DNA of 64,000 nucleotides, taken from positions 124,001 to 188,000 of the forward strand of contig JAHLKC010000049.1 in NCBI GenBank assembly GCA_025449115.1, in the 5' to 3' direction. The stretch is from Chytridium lagenaria. Its lineage: Eukaryota > Chytridiomycota > Chytridiomycetes > Chytridiales > Chytridiaceae. The notes beneath the pieces are model-generated. The model made no database searches and was not told the DNA's origin. It worked only from the letters and a program-made list of their open reading frames with translations. Shown here piece by piece: positions 32,645 to 45,335 of the stretch; the stretch's first letter is position 1, and every line of letters starts with the position of its first letter. The translations under genes were made by a program, and so were the position numbers.

Positions 32645-35600
32645 ATGGCGATGCGAGGGTTGACCGTCTTCATCGCAGACCTCCGCAACTGTAGTTGAGA
32701 ACAGACCAGAACGCTTGCAGAGTATGCATTCTAATCTTCTCAACCTGAAATACGCAGGCCGCGCCAGGGAGCTAGAGGAGAAGCGTATCAACAAGGAATT
32801 AGCAAATATCCGCTCAAAGTTCAAAGGTGTGCCCACATCTTACGAGTACGTTGCCTTACTGATGAACGAATTTAGACCCCAAATTGAAGGGATACCAGAA
32901 GAAAAAGTACGTCTGTAAACTTCTGTACATGTATATTCTGGGATGGGAGATCGACTTTGGACACATGGAAGCCATCCAGCTTTTGTCCTCACCGCTTTAC
33001 ACAGAAAAGCAGATCGTAAGGAACTGCCGCGATGCACTTAATTCTTCATCGCTGATGGTTTTGATTTAGGGATACCTTGCTGCAACACTGCTTTTTTCTG
33101 AGACAAATGAATCTGCTCGAAAGATTGTTGATGCCATCGCTAACGATTTGGCGGGATCTAATGAAGTTCACTGCTGTCTTGCTCTTCATGCTATCGCCAA
33201 TATTGGTAGCAAACTGATGGCAGAATCTTTATTACAACAGGTAGAAAGGCTTATGGTATCAAGGTATTTGTTGGTCTCTTAAACGTATTAACACATAATT
33301 AAAGTCACCACAACTCCTTTGTTCAAAAAAAGGCTGCGTTGTGTCTGCTAAGGCTTTACAGAAAATTCCCAGATGTCTTCCAGGCTGTTGACCTTGCGCC
33401 CAGAATCATTGACAGAATGGACGACCCAGATTTGGTGAGCTTCATCTTCGATTTTGTGTGTAATGCGTATTGTAGGGTGTTGCACTCTCTGTTTCCACAC
33501 TAGTTCTTGCCCTTGCTCAACATATCCAGAATCCTACGTAAATAGTATTCCAAAAGCTGTTTCGAGGCTGTCACGGGTACACGATATTTCATAGACAATT
33601 CGACTTAATGAATTTGCAGCTTGTTATTGATAAGGATTTCACAGCAGACTATGTTTACTACAAAGTTCCTAGTCCCTGGCTTCAAGTCAAGCTGCTGAGG
33701 CTATTACAGTATTATCCTGGCATTGGTTGGTCAAATACTATATTCATTAATTGACCTCTTTTTAGAGGATCCTGCTTCAGAGCGTCGTTCAATGATGTCA
33801 TGAATGTTATTCTTCGGAATTCGCAAGAGGTTCCAAAGAATGTTCAACACAACAATGCACAAAATGCCGTTCTTTTCGAAACTATCAATCTCGCTATTCA
33901 TTTGGATCCCACTCTGATCTCGTTGCGTCGGCAACCGCATTGCTCAGCACCTTTATTTCCTCGAAAGAGACCAATGTAGATATCTGGGTTTGGAGACGAT
34001 GGCGCATTTAGCTGCTACTGGCTCCGAAGTTTGCCTCGAAGCTATTAAGAAATCACAAGATACTATCATTGCATCCTTGCGTGACAAAGTATTTCTGTGC
34101 GCCGTCGCGCCTTGGATCTTTTGTACAGTATGTGTGATGAAACGAATGCACGTGAAATCGTCTCTGAGCTTTCTCGCTACCTCAATCTGGCCGACTTTGC
34201 GATGAGAGAGGAACTAGTTTTGAAGATTCCATCTTAGCGGAAAAATTCGCCATGGAATATTCTTGGTACGTGGACGTGGTCCTTCAGCTTATCACGGTCG
34301 CTGGCGACCATGTGTCGGATGAAATCTGGTTCCGTGTGGTTCAGATCATCACCAATAACTCGGATCTTCAAGTTTATCTGTTGCCACTATTTTAGGGGCT
34401 CTTAGGACGCCGTCGTGTCATGAGACTGCTGTTAAAGTGGGTGGATACCTTCTCGGTGAATTCGGCCATTTGATTGCAAATTCTCCTGGCTGTGCACCCT
34501 ATGACCAGTTTGTTGCGCTACACTCAAAATTCAGTATGTGCACCCCACCCACCAAGGCCCTGCTGTTGACGACGTACCTGAAAATTTGTGGAACCTTTTT
34601 CCGGAAATCCGAGATGAGGTTCTCAATGTCTTCCGGCAACTTAAGGGTGCCATGGATGTTGAAATTCAGCAGAGGGCTATTGAATACTTTTCACTTTCAA
34701 TTTCAGAAGCAGAGGATCTTCTTCAAGTCATTTGTGAGGAGATGCCTCCTTTCCCCGAAAGAGATTCGGCCTTGGTCATGAGGCTTTTGAAAAAAATTGA
34801 AGACACCGAGGATAAGAGAACTGGGTGGTTGGTGGTCGCGATGCGAACCTCGAAATCGCTCGTCGCGAGACCCGAAGGTTTACAGCAAAAAAGCCGTCAG
34901 CTAAGGTTGAGCTTCTTCCTTCGCAATTGAAGGACCTCAGCCTACTGCACCGAGGCAGCCGCCGCGGCCTCCTACGCCTGATGAGGAAGACCTTAAACCT
35001 CTTGCTGCCATCAAGAAGGAGATTGCAAAGAGGAACCTCTGTTTAAACTCATGCCTTCTGCTGGATACATTCCGTTTGAACGCCCTCAGAATTTGACGAA
35101 GTTAGAACCGACCATTGATTTGTTAGGACTTGGAGATGAGTTGGTTAGCTCTGAGAGTTTGGACGAAATTAGCTCCTGACACACCTGTGACGAGGTTCTT
35201 TACCATCGTCTTCTTTTGACTGGAAACGGTCTTCTTCACCGGGACATGTCGTTGGAGGTTGGGATCAAGACAGAGTATCACGATAATGTTGGGGCGACTG
35301 GCTGTCTACTTTGGCAATCGGTCTGCATACCCGCTTTCTGCGTTCAGCACGGATATTCGAACTGATCCCGGATTCAACTCACCTCGTGCAAGCTGTTCCA
35401 GCCGTCCTTCCCGCTGGGTCACAGTTTAACCAGGTTTATGATATTGAGTGTTTGAGTCCCCCTGTCGTTGGGCCTGGAGGAATGGTATCACCTTCCATGG
35501 GGATTTCTTTCTTAGGAGGGCCTTCTGGAACCCTTCCGCCTCTATTGCTCTCCGATTACCTGTCGCCATTACAAAGTTCATGACTGGGGTGGAAAATCTC

Positions 35601-35994
35601 AGTGGACAGGACTTTATTGGACGGTGGCGTCAGATTGGTGGGCCACCACGAGAAAGTCAGTGCATGTTTAAGCCTCCCGGTCCTTCATTCCCTGATGTCG
35701 GGGAGATACGTCGTGCTATGAGGGGTCTGGGTTTTGCGGTTTTGGAGGCGTGGATCCCTCTGCTTTAAATGTGGTTGTTGCGGGAATTTTTGTTTGTACC
35801 GCTTTTGGAAAAGTCGGGTGTTTAGGAAGAATCGAATCAAGTCCCGAGCATAAGGTGGGCCGTTTACTTTCCCTTCGTGATGACGCATTTGTCTAACTAT
35901 ATTTAAGATGATGCGGGTCACTATTCGAACAACGAACGAGGCTGTCACCCAATGCCTTGTCACGCAAGTTCAGGCGTCCGTGGAAGCTCTTTGA
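32645..35994 (+). CDS. APL3: AP-2 complex subunit alpha (alpha-adaptin)
   Basis: Large subunit of the AP-2 clathrin adaptor, linking plasma-membrane PIP2 and cargo to clathrin. Exon 1 is 32645-32690 ([16 protein letters not shown]). After a 67-bp intron, exon 2 resumes at 32758 with [14 protein letters not shown]. The basic PIP2-binding cluster [11 protein letters not shown], then [14 protein letters not shown] and YTEKQI, follow. Further trunk segments are [55 protein letters not shown] and [17 protein letters not shown]. The hinge is short. The C-terminal ear is recognised by [58 protein letters not shown] and the ending [16 protein letters not shown]. The stop is at 35992-35994. The gene has several frame breaks, for example near 33770, 34540 and 35300. 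Confidence 0.93.
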
Positions 35995-36077
35995 AGATTC
36001 CTACCATCCTGGTCTGCGCCCTCATCTCATCCGAGTTGTAAACGTTTTCTTCCTCGTTTCCGTACTGAAAAAAGGGA

Positions 36078-36927
<850 letters not shown>

Positions 36928-37001
36928 TGTATGAAATGTCAAGGTTTTTTGGGACCCACACATAGCCTGACAAAATGCCTGCGTAGTTTATTATTCATAA
37001 T

Positions 37002-40000
37002 TTACAAGGGCGAATGCATTCCTAGCTTTGTATTAAAATCGAGCTTCGCCTTTCTCTCTGCTTGTGCCATTCGCGACTAATCTTTTCCCCTGGCCAATTC
37101 TTGTGCGGGTACAAGAAGGAATGGGTACAGACTGGCACCCAAGTAAATGTACCAAGGTAAGGAGGAAAAGTTGTGCGGGGAACCTCGAAGGAACGCTGAT
37201 GCAAATGCGAATTGAAGTAAAAAGCTTTTAAAAATTAGAGCCTTCTGTTGCTAAAGAGAGATACCTGAATATTGCAAATGGAAAGGATGTGTAGTTTTTC
37301 CATGGAGGAAACTTCGTTAGGGGCCTCTTGCAAGATATCATGCATAATGAAATAACCGCTAATTTTGATTAGAATATTACGCGGAGGAGTGGTGTTTACC
37401 AGTGTTGAAAATGAAAAACACGGAAGTGGCGTTTTTGCGCAAAGTTAAGCGCATGAAAATCTGCAAGATCCAGTCTCCAGTACGGTAGGAGTCCAAATCT
37501 TCCGTAAGGAACTCTTACGAAGTTCTCACTTACGATCCATAAAGATCTAAAAAGTTGTAACATCGAATGAAAGAATAGTCTTACAAAATGTAGAAAGCCA
37601 CACATCCGATAATAGTGAGAGAAAAGCGAAGCACAAAGTCGATGAACAAATTGTACAAATGATGCTTGTGGTCGTGGTTCTTATTCTTTTTCACTAGTAG
37701 AATAAGTATAATATCAAATTCTAGAAACTTACGTGGCATAAACTTCATGACATCGGGATCGTGTGGTGAAAACAGGAAAGGAAGAGTTTGTATCGGCAAA
37801 ACGATCCATAATAGCCACATGACTTGATAACCAGTGAAAAGTTCGGGAAGCAGAAGGAGATAGGATAAAGTCATCATCACTGAGAGTGCAAATTGAGAGC
37901 CAGCAATGAAAGCAAATGCCTTGAAGAATTAATACGATAACTAAGACGTCTTATGAGTACCTGAGTTCCATTTTCCACCAATGTCCTAGCCTCTCGAATT
38001 ATCTGCGCCAGACTGTACAAACTCGTATCGAAATGCAACTTTAGCGCACACGGTGATGTTATTACTCGAGAACTTAAGACGAGCGAGGCAACAGGTCCCT
38101 TTAGATTGCTCCGCGCCTTCAACGCGATGAAAGGATCGACGGCAATAGCAATGTCAGCCTAAAAGGTGTAAATGATAATCATGCTCCAAGTATACCAGAG
38201 CAAAACAATCGACATTATACTGGTTCAAAGAACTCCCAATGCAGCACACGATTTCTCCATTTTCTTGAAATATCTTGACCATCTCGCGTATCGAATCTGG
38301 GGAGCATTCCGCAAAAAGAGATACGTGGAGTGGAACATCATCCACATCCCTCAAATGCGACCGAATGTTTTCAACACCTCGTGGTAATTTTGCTTTCATG
38401 TCGTGAAGTTCTAAATATCCTTGAGTTCCTCGAGTTGACGATGATAGCAAGATGCAAGAATTCCAGTCAATTTCGAGACCAAGTCGTTCAGCATATGCTA
38501 TTAGAAGAGTGTCATAAAAGGCACGCTACAATAGTGGTCTCCAATAACTAGGATTTGAAAAAGGAGTCGCAAACTCACATTTGCTCTCCCTTTCAGGGGC
38601 TGACGAAAAGTACACAAATCGTATCCCGGCAAGACTCAGATCCTCAATAAAATCTGTGACGTTCTTTTTCTTGTCAAAAAATTAAGACTTGCAAAACAGT
38701 TACCGGCTTTGGTTGGTAGAAAAGTGAAGCCATTCCAATAAATGTTTGCCCTTTCAGCAATTCCGTGCAGTTCAAGCCTGTACTTGCAAATACGGGCTCG
38801 CTTCCATCGATCTCACTTAGTAATCTCGACCTTATGTCAAACTCATCGGGATCGGTGGATTGTTTGGCAAACAGCTCATTAGTGCTCGCTTTCATATTCC
38901 CCAAAAATCCGCTCACGGGTCCCGCAATTACAGTATCTTGAAAGCGAGTTCTCGCTAGACATTCGCCAACTAAGCCGAAAGGGCCCAAAGGCCGGTATCC
39001 AAAGCTGACAACATTCATATCTGCCAGCATTGCACCCTGAAAGAATTCCATGATCTTTCTTTCAGAGTTTGGGCTCAAAAGAGATACGCCTTTTCCATTC
39101 CAAAACTCTCCACAGTGCTTTAGGAGAATATTCAAATCACCATCCGTAAAAAGATGACAGTTGCCTAAGCATAACATTACACAATGTGTTTGGAAAAACA
39201 AACCTGACGACCGTTCAACAAAGATCTCCGAGCTTAATCTTGATAATGTTAGATAAGAAACTGTAAGAATACTTACTTTGCGAGCTCATAATGATAATCG
39301 GGTATATCATCCGTGTCTTGAGAAAATCCGGATTGTATAGTTTGCCATACTTGCAGTGGGGTATACTTTGACGTCACTCCCTCCGAAAATCCAATAAGTC
39401 TCGAAATCCGACAGAGACAGGCTAAAAAATAGTTAACATCAGCTTTACTACGCAAGGCAAAGCATCGGAATAAAACATCAAACATACTTTCAGAGACGTA
39501 TCGACCACGGTCATGACTCAGTATTGGACAGGATCTGCGATGTACATCATTGCGTCGACGCGATCCTATTAAGCCACATCTCGTATTTAGAAGAATGTTC
39601 AAACCCATTGGTTTCAGATGACTATAGTTAACATTAATAGGATATTCTAACAGGAGATCGAAAACATGTGGTTGCTTACTTCATATGTGCAACCCAGTTC
39701 TTTTCCTCAAAAATTACGCCTGCTGGAGTCGTAGAATCTTCCTTCATATCAAGAATAATAGGCTCTTCATCCTCATTCAGAAAAAAAAGGCTATCTACAG
39801 ATGGATAAGGCTAATACGGTTAGATAACTTCAATACTACATCTATCCGACCATAGAAAGTGATCCTTCTCTATCCAAGGCACAAATCACTGTGGTGCTCG
39901 CTAAAGATTCCACCAATCCAGTAGTTCGAGCCAAAAATGAGACGTCCACTTTCACCAATTGATCAATAAACATGCGCCAGACCATGCCTATTAATACATT

Positions 40001-41214
40001 CAATAATGTTTGCCTACTTCTACATACCCCAATCTGTTCTCACATCCTTTGTTGGAGGTGGGGCTGCATCAAATTCATCAATATCCTCTTCATCCTTAAA
40101 TTCTTGCTTTGAGCTTTGCAGCACATCAAACAAGCAAACGATCTGTGCATTTCCGTAGCTTCTCGCGACGAGACATAGGGCAGGAAGAGTTAACGGTAGC
40201 AAGGGTAGCACCGCGTAAAACTGATAATTGAAGAGTGTCTCCAAAATCACGTCCGCACGGTTCCGACTCGAAGGCTCAATCAAAAGAAAACGAACTACAT
40301 TGATTGCAAAGCACACTGCCAGGAATACCCAAATTACATATGTTATCAGAAAATGAAATAGCTCCCTCAATTGCGTTGCAGCCACGGTCTCCGGCCGTTT
40401 GGAACTCAAAGCCGATTTAAACATCTTGACGATGGGGGTTTCGAGAACGCGAAATTCAAAGACTTCATGATCGGGATCGTTGAGAGGAAGGTCGTCGATA
40501 TTTTGGAAAAAGTGAGAAGCTCGTAGCATTTCTCCTTTTTTCCAAAGTAAAGCTTTGAAACCGAGCATTTCTGCTTGCTGCCTCAAATGAGACTGTGCAA
40601 GGCGCTCGATCTCCCAAATTCATTTGAATTATATCGCCCTCGGTCAAAAAGCATGTGGGACATACGGCAACTATGTCGTTGCGAACAACTCTGCACACTG
40701 ATATTGAAGGCAGATTAACCGGAAGTCTGCCATCCTATTGTATAGGAGTTAATAAAAGTATGCAATTTCGCCCAAAGCATCTTATACCTGTCGCTGCATG
40801 GCTGTGAAAGCCTCCAATTCTTCCAATAACGACCGTAGCCTTGTTCCCATTTCAAGTCCGGTAAACCTCCATTCCCTTAAAAGATAATGCCATTCAAAGC
40901 GATGGCAAAGGACAGCAATATTGCCTCCACGATCTTTGAAACTGCAAACGAAGTGTTCGTACTTGATTCAGTGACGCAGTAGGTGAAGGATGCAGCAAGG
41001 GTCAAGACGAAGAGAAAACAGGTAACCACATCCGGACGCAAAAGAAACGGCCGAACAGCTAAAAAATAAGCCCGTGTCCTTAGATGCTGAAGTTCTTACA
41101 AACTTTAGCCTGAATATCATCGCGATCTTCATCCGAAGTCGCTCGCACAACTTGAGCATGGTTTCGCTGCTCGAAATTGTCTGCAGATTTGACATTTGGT
41201 TTATTGAGTCTCAT
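37002..41214 (-). CDS. TMEM94: TMEM94-like P-type-ATPase-related membrane protein
   Basis: TMEM94 is a large ER membrane protein related to P-type ATPases and reported to drive Mg2+ uptake into the ER. Similarity to the animal protein runs through the whole gene. It has an N-terminal membrane segment (CFLFVLTLAASFTYCV, about 41010), an actuator-like TEGDIIQMNLGDRAP (about 40620) and FEFRVLETPI (about 40430), followed by two membrane segments (40210-40370). At the phosphorylation site it has ICALDREGSLS (about 39870) instead of DKTGT. PMGLNILLNTRC, ISRLIGFSEGVT, FWNGKGVSLLS and GQTFIGMASLFYQP come next. A diagnostic block AKLPRGVENIRSHL, DVPLHVSLFAECSPD and ENGEIVCCIGSSLN lies at about 38210-38400. 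The C-terminal membrane region ends with FNTKLGMHSPL. The start is uncertain (ATG at 41212-41214 chosen), because upstream codons belong to RPC5. Confidence 0.87.
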
Positions 41215-41359
41215 TTTATTTCTTTGATCAACCTTCAACAAAGGCAGGAGACTTCTTCAATTCCTGTGAATAAAATATAACCAGAATGAAGTCAATTAGC
41301 GGTAAGATCAAAAATAGATATAGGAGCAGGATAAAAGGATACACGGAAAAGAAAGGACA

Positions 41360-43448
41360 TCAAAACCAATTTACCCAAGACGGACCACTCGATAAAGCAA
41401 CCTCCTTCATGATGCTTGTATACATAGTTTGAGTCGGAGGCTCCCCCAACGCCAGTTGGCAAGCTGAAGTGACTTCGGACTTTTTGACGGCAGACTTGTT
41501 TTAAAAAGCGCCAAAATAGGCTCCCGAACTGCATAGCGATGAATAAGGCTTATTGAAGTTTAAAAATTACCTTATCCGTCTTGGGAACTCCGAGTTTTTG
41601 AAGGGCATATCTCCCTTGAAGTAACACGCAGTGAAGGTTAATCGCACTCATTATTTCCTCGCTGCTCGCCCTTCACCATCGCCTTTACAAATTTCTTAAT
41701 CAACAACGAAAAACCATAAAATACTCTTACCATATGCATGCTGTATTGTCTTGACCAAAAGTCCCCTGAGCACACTCCGTACTTGTCAATAATTCCTTTA
41801 GCAACTTACTAAGTTGCACGTCAAGGGACCCGACGGTATCGTGTACTTTGGAGTTGCAACAGGGGCACTTGATATCCCTTATCTTTTGAGACTGTCTTTT
41901 GCACCGCGCCAGCAGCAGACGATGGAGCGTTTACGCGTCTAACATCTTCCTTTTGGCTTGCGCTTCAAATATAGCCTGAGGACTGCAATATCCCAGAGAG
42001 ACAAAAAGTTAACATCATTGATACAATAGACAAGGCCTAAGGTTCGCCTTACTTGCTTGCCTCCAACGCAACTGTCTCCTTTTGACGCGAAACAACGTTG
42101 GGGTATTTGGCGCAAAAGTCTTCATCCGGAGGTAACTTTAATTGCCACCCAACTTTGGGCATAAAATAGCCAATCTCTCTATCAAGTTTGTCGCCATAAG
42201 ATGCGGCAAATTCGCAGCGCTGGTGAAATCCGTTCTCTTAATTGCACCTGATTCCGATGTATTCAACATGTACAGAATTTGACGGCGGACATCAGCCAGA
42301 CGCCCGGTATAGATGTGCTCACTTGCATTCATTAGTGTGCATGGTAGAAAGACAACTACCTTCGAATAATCCAAACTCCACGGACAAGAACACATATTTT
42401 TTCAAGCTCGGCAATCAAACGTCATCGGAATATTAAAAACTTCACGCACGCGCTTGTATTGCATCACATGCGCTAAATTCAAATTAGTACATAAGCGTCC
42501 TTGCAGGAATACATACCATTGAGAAACATTAGTTTGAGTTTTCTAACAATCCAGAGTCTAATTTAGATGCCTTTGGCCCAGCTTCGCTTGGACAGATCGC
42601 ATCCAAATATTCCATTCGAGATAATTCATGATGCAGGTCATCTCCCATTGAGAATAGTCGTTCGTACGTTTATTAGACTCAAACGTCTGGCAACATCAGT
42701 TGAAAAAACTCAGCTTTGAATTAACCTTATTGTTGTAAAACTCCATAGGGGTCCATTCTTCATTTCCATAAACAGTTCTTCCTGTCCCTGCTTAACTCTG
42801 CGAAGATTGTCCTTGTCGTCTGATTGAATGACACGTCTTTGAATAACCTTGCATCTTCTTCGCCGGCAGGTTTTTTTATTTGTGCTTCATCCGATTGCAG
42901 ACGTTGTGTCAGAGCTCTTTCCTTTTCAGCAATCTTATCCTTATACTTCAGCGAGGGTCTCATTTGTACCATAGATTCAAGCTCGTAACATGAAATTCCT
43001 CTATTACGGCAATTATCATGCAGCAAAGAAATTCAGAGATGCAGGTCAGTCACCGCAAAAATTGTCCGAGCTCACCGTCCTGAACTGCCCCGACAAAGAA
43101 AGAGTGGGCTTGAGGAAGAATATGAGAGCTTAACAAAATCTTGTCCAGGGCTTTCGCTCTCTGTTAATTTTATCGATATCCATAGCCGTAAGTAAAGCTT
43201 CTTCGTTCATCCCTGCACCGAGCTCCTCGCCCTTTCCGTACTGTAATGACGGCCGGAAACCTCCAATGGATATCCATCTCGAAACGACGACCATTCGGTT
43301 TAAATCTTGCAGCCAAAGGCGCCTCCACACGTTGCCGACGGTTGGGATATTGGAGCAAATAGAGCGTGTCCGCCAGCTGCTGGGATAGAAACACTGGGAT
43401 TTCCTTAACCACATAGTCTTCTTCCTCGTCCACATCCATAGCAGCCAT
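41360..43448 (-). CDS. POLR3E: RNA polymerase III subunit RPC5 (POLR3E / Rpc37)
   Basis: Subunit of the Pol III-specific RPC4-RPC5 subcomplex involved in initiation, termination and reinitiation. The N terminus MAAMDVDEEEDYVVKEIPVF then FLSQQLADTLYLLQYP is the hallmark of the family (ATG at 43446-43448). It continues with a degenerate RPC4-dimerisation region (RFEMDIPLEV across a frame break), ILLSSHILPQAHSFFVGAVQ, MRPSLKYKDKIAEKE and RRQILYMLNTSESGAIKRTD. A C-terminal winged-helix-like part has YGVCSGDFWSRQY, LLQGRYALQKLG, KKSEVTSACQLALG and a final exon ending SGPSWVNWF at 41360-41362. Unlike short yeast Rpc37, it carries the long C-terminal extension seen in animals and plants. Multiple frame breaks exist. 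It is divergent from calcipressin with 56 bp between start codons. Confidence 0.85.
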
Positions 43449-43504
43449 GATTCACTCAATAAAGTCTGAAAAAAAGTGACAAACTTGAAAAACATCATCA
43501 AACC
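43449..43504. promoter_or_regulatory. 56-bp head-to-head gap RPC5/RCN1
   Basis: The two ATG codons (43448 minus, 43505 plus) are 56 bp apart. The gap contains GAAAAAAAGTGACAAAC-like A-rich DNA and no TATA box. A shared bidirectional promoter is implied. Confidence 0.5.
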
Positions 43505-44352
43505 ATGACAGAGACTAACACCCTCATTGTGGCGAATTGCCATCAGATCTCTACGACAACGACTCACAGCCGCTAAGGTTATCATCGCATCAACAGTAAA
43601 CTTATTGTTTGACAGAGACCTATTTGGTGCTTACGGGCGTCTGGTGCATGTGCACCTCTTCCATCCTTAAAACGTGCTGTCATTGTTTTTGAATCTCCTA
43701 CCGACGCACATACGGCAAAGTTCGAGCTGGACTCGGTTTATGAAGACGGACCACCAAGTATGAGAGTTTTCTTTGGAAGGTATTTAGAACATTCTCTGGG
43801 CTGTAATTCACTAGTGAAGTATTTGAACATGCACGAGCCTGAAGCACTTTTGCAAGTGCCCGACTTGGAGAAGAACTTCCTGTTATCTCCACCTGATCCC
43901 CGCCGATCGGCTGGGAGCAACCAAAAGAAGATGGCCCAAATCCAGGGGGACATGCACAGGCGTTGTTGAAGGCATTAAAGTCGCTTCCCGATGACGGCTT
44001 TCGGCTGGACCATGGAGCAGAGGAAGACGATGAAGGGATGGAAGGTCACGCTTCAGCAGCTTCAGATTACGGAACTTTTCACGTCGGAGATTCGCATGTA
44101 AAAGCGCAAGGAACCTGGCACCATCCAGGTGTCGCTTCGGCTGTAATCTCGTCTTTAGAGTCTAACCAGAACGTTCGGCAACTTCTCACATTTGGGTTGG
44201 CACCAAGTACATCGTCGAATCAGGATTCTGCTCCTGCGGGCCTGCAAGTCCCCTTGCCTGTGATTGTTGTTGATGATTTCTGCGAAGACTCGGAACCTCC
44301 ATCGAGAAAAATTACTATGGCCAAGACGGCTCGCCCTCCAATGCCATGGTAG
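43505..44352 (+). CDS. RCN1: Calcipressin / regulator of calcineurin
   Basis: Binds and modulates calcineurin, the Ca2+/calmodulin-dependent phosphatase. The N terminus MTETNTLIVANCHQIS is the first strand of the RRM-like domain. After an intron comes DLFGAYGRLVHVHLFHP then LKRAVIVFESPTDAHTA (across one missing base near 43666). SMRVFFG follows. The family signature region reads VPDLEKNFLLSPP (about 43855-43895), the counterpart of FLISPP. The following PPIGWEQPKEDGPNP is recovered in a shifted frame at about 43900-43950. Near the C terminus, PLPVIVVDDFCED is a candidate calcineurin-docking (PxIxIT-like) site. The protein ends ARPPMPW. A C-terminal part richer in His, Ser and Gln is lineage-specific. 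The stop codon is 94 bp from that of convergent RPC9. Confidence 0.85.
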
Positions 44353-44446
44353 CAACCCCACGTTTTTATATGTAAATACATGCTTAATTGATATCTTTCT
44401 CCCACGAATGCGATGCGTTTATGTGAAACATGCTCCCGAACATCCC

Positions 44447-44908
44447 TTATTCCTCCGGCGCGAATGTGCTGCATATTTCTAGTATTTGTTCTCCGCCATC
44501 TTCGAACCTTCTCTCGAACTCGTTTATGATCTTTGCGTGAATATTAACAGTCATATATAAAAGTTTTTGAGTCAAACCAAATTCAACTCGACCGCAGATG
44601 TTGGAGCATTGTTGAAAATCATCAATTGTTCCGCCTTGGTAAGCCCCAGTTTTTCTAGTTTCTCTTTTGCTTCCGTCATCTTGTCGTCCGTCAACTTTGT
44701 CTTTCGCTTTGCGAGGTAACTCTTTGTCTTCAAACGCATTCAGAAATCAACCTTTCGCACATGTAATATATTTACTTCAAAACGGATAGTATAGTAATCC
44801 TCCAACTTTGGTGATGGGAGGTGTGAGCGGGGCTCCCATCTCTTCCAGCTCATTGAGGAACTTTTGGACCTCATAGTTGCTCAAGAGCAATGGTTTATCT
44901 GCTGCCAT
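44447..44908 (-). CDS. RPC17: RNA polymerase III subunit RPC9 (CRCP)
   Basis: Forms the Pol III stalk with RPC8 and contacts TFIIIB. The N terminus is MAADKPLLLSNYEVQKFLN (ATG at 44906-44908), matching the family's LLSNYEV. The HRDC-like C-terminal domain reads LTDDKMTEAKEKLEKLGLT then KAEQLMIFNNAPTSAVELNL. A 46-47 bp intron follows. The last exon gives IINEFERRFEDGGEQILEIC and ends at TAA (44447-44449). Without splicing, translation would stop at 44572, cutting off the last helix the family always has. About 125 residues is the expected size. Together with RPC5, two Pol III subunits lie within 3.5 kb. Confidence 0.88.
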
Positions 44909-45335
44909 GCCAAATTTTTTCCTGACTTTTTCTCAACCATACCGCATAACGATCAACAAGGAGCCTGGACTCATGAAGCTGCTGCGGGGTGAAGGATTCT
45001 GAATTTAGCGTTAGCGATGAAGTCTTCAAAACCATTTGAATGCCTTTTGCCTTTGGAAGCCATGTTCGAGTCGGTATCGCCCCAGAGCAGGAATATGCCA
45101 GATATGGAAGGAGAGAAGGTCTTGAATCAATTGGTCTTTGGTGGGCGCACTCCTGTGTATACTTGCTTCGATGCGCCGTACATCCTCCTCAGCCAGGCTC
45201 CTGCAGAATGTTTAGATTTGACGATGCAGAAACCCTCCACCCACATTGCCTGATAGAGTGAAATTGTCTAAATTTTGCTTGTATAGGCTTCGATGATAAA
45301 ACCTTTCTTCAATGTTTTCATTCTATTATTGCACT
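44909..45335. other. Unassigned spacer between RPC9 and COX10
   Basis: About 430 bp between two minus-strand genes. On the minus strand, pieces such as EEDVRRIEASIHRS, SKGKRHSNGFEDF and FTPQQLHESRLLVDRY occur in different frames and could be fragments of a small broken gene or of an extended 5' region of RPC9. A plus-strand frame at 45017-45253 (78 codons) is open but resembles nothing known. I cannot decide between coding and non-coding here. Confidence 0.3.

Noticed and set aside
41292..41651. This segment as the N terminus of TMEM94
   Set aside because: In the corrected frame it reads KKSEVTSACQLALG to SGPSWVNWF with a stop at 41360, which matches the C-terminal end of RPC5.
45017..45253. 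A 78-codon plus-strand frame as a real gene
   Set aside because: No recognisable residues, no clear promoter, and it lies opposite coding-like minus-strand fragments. Left as unresolved.
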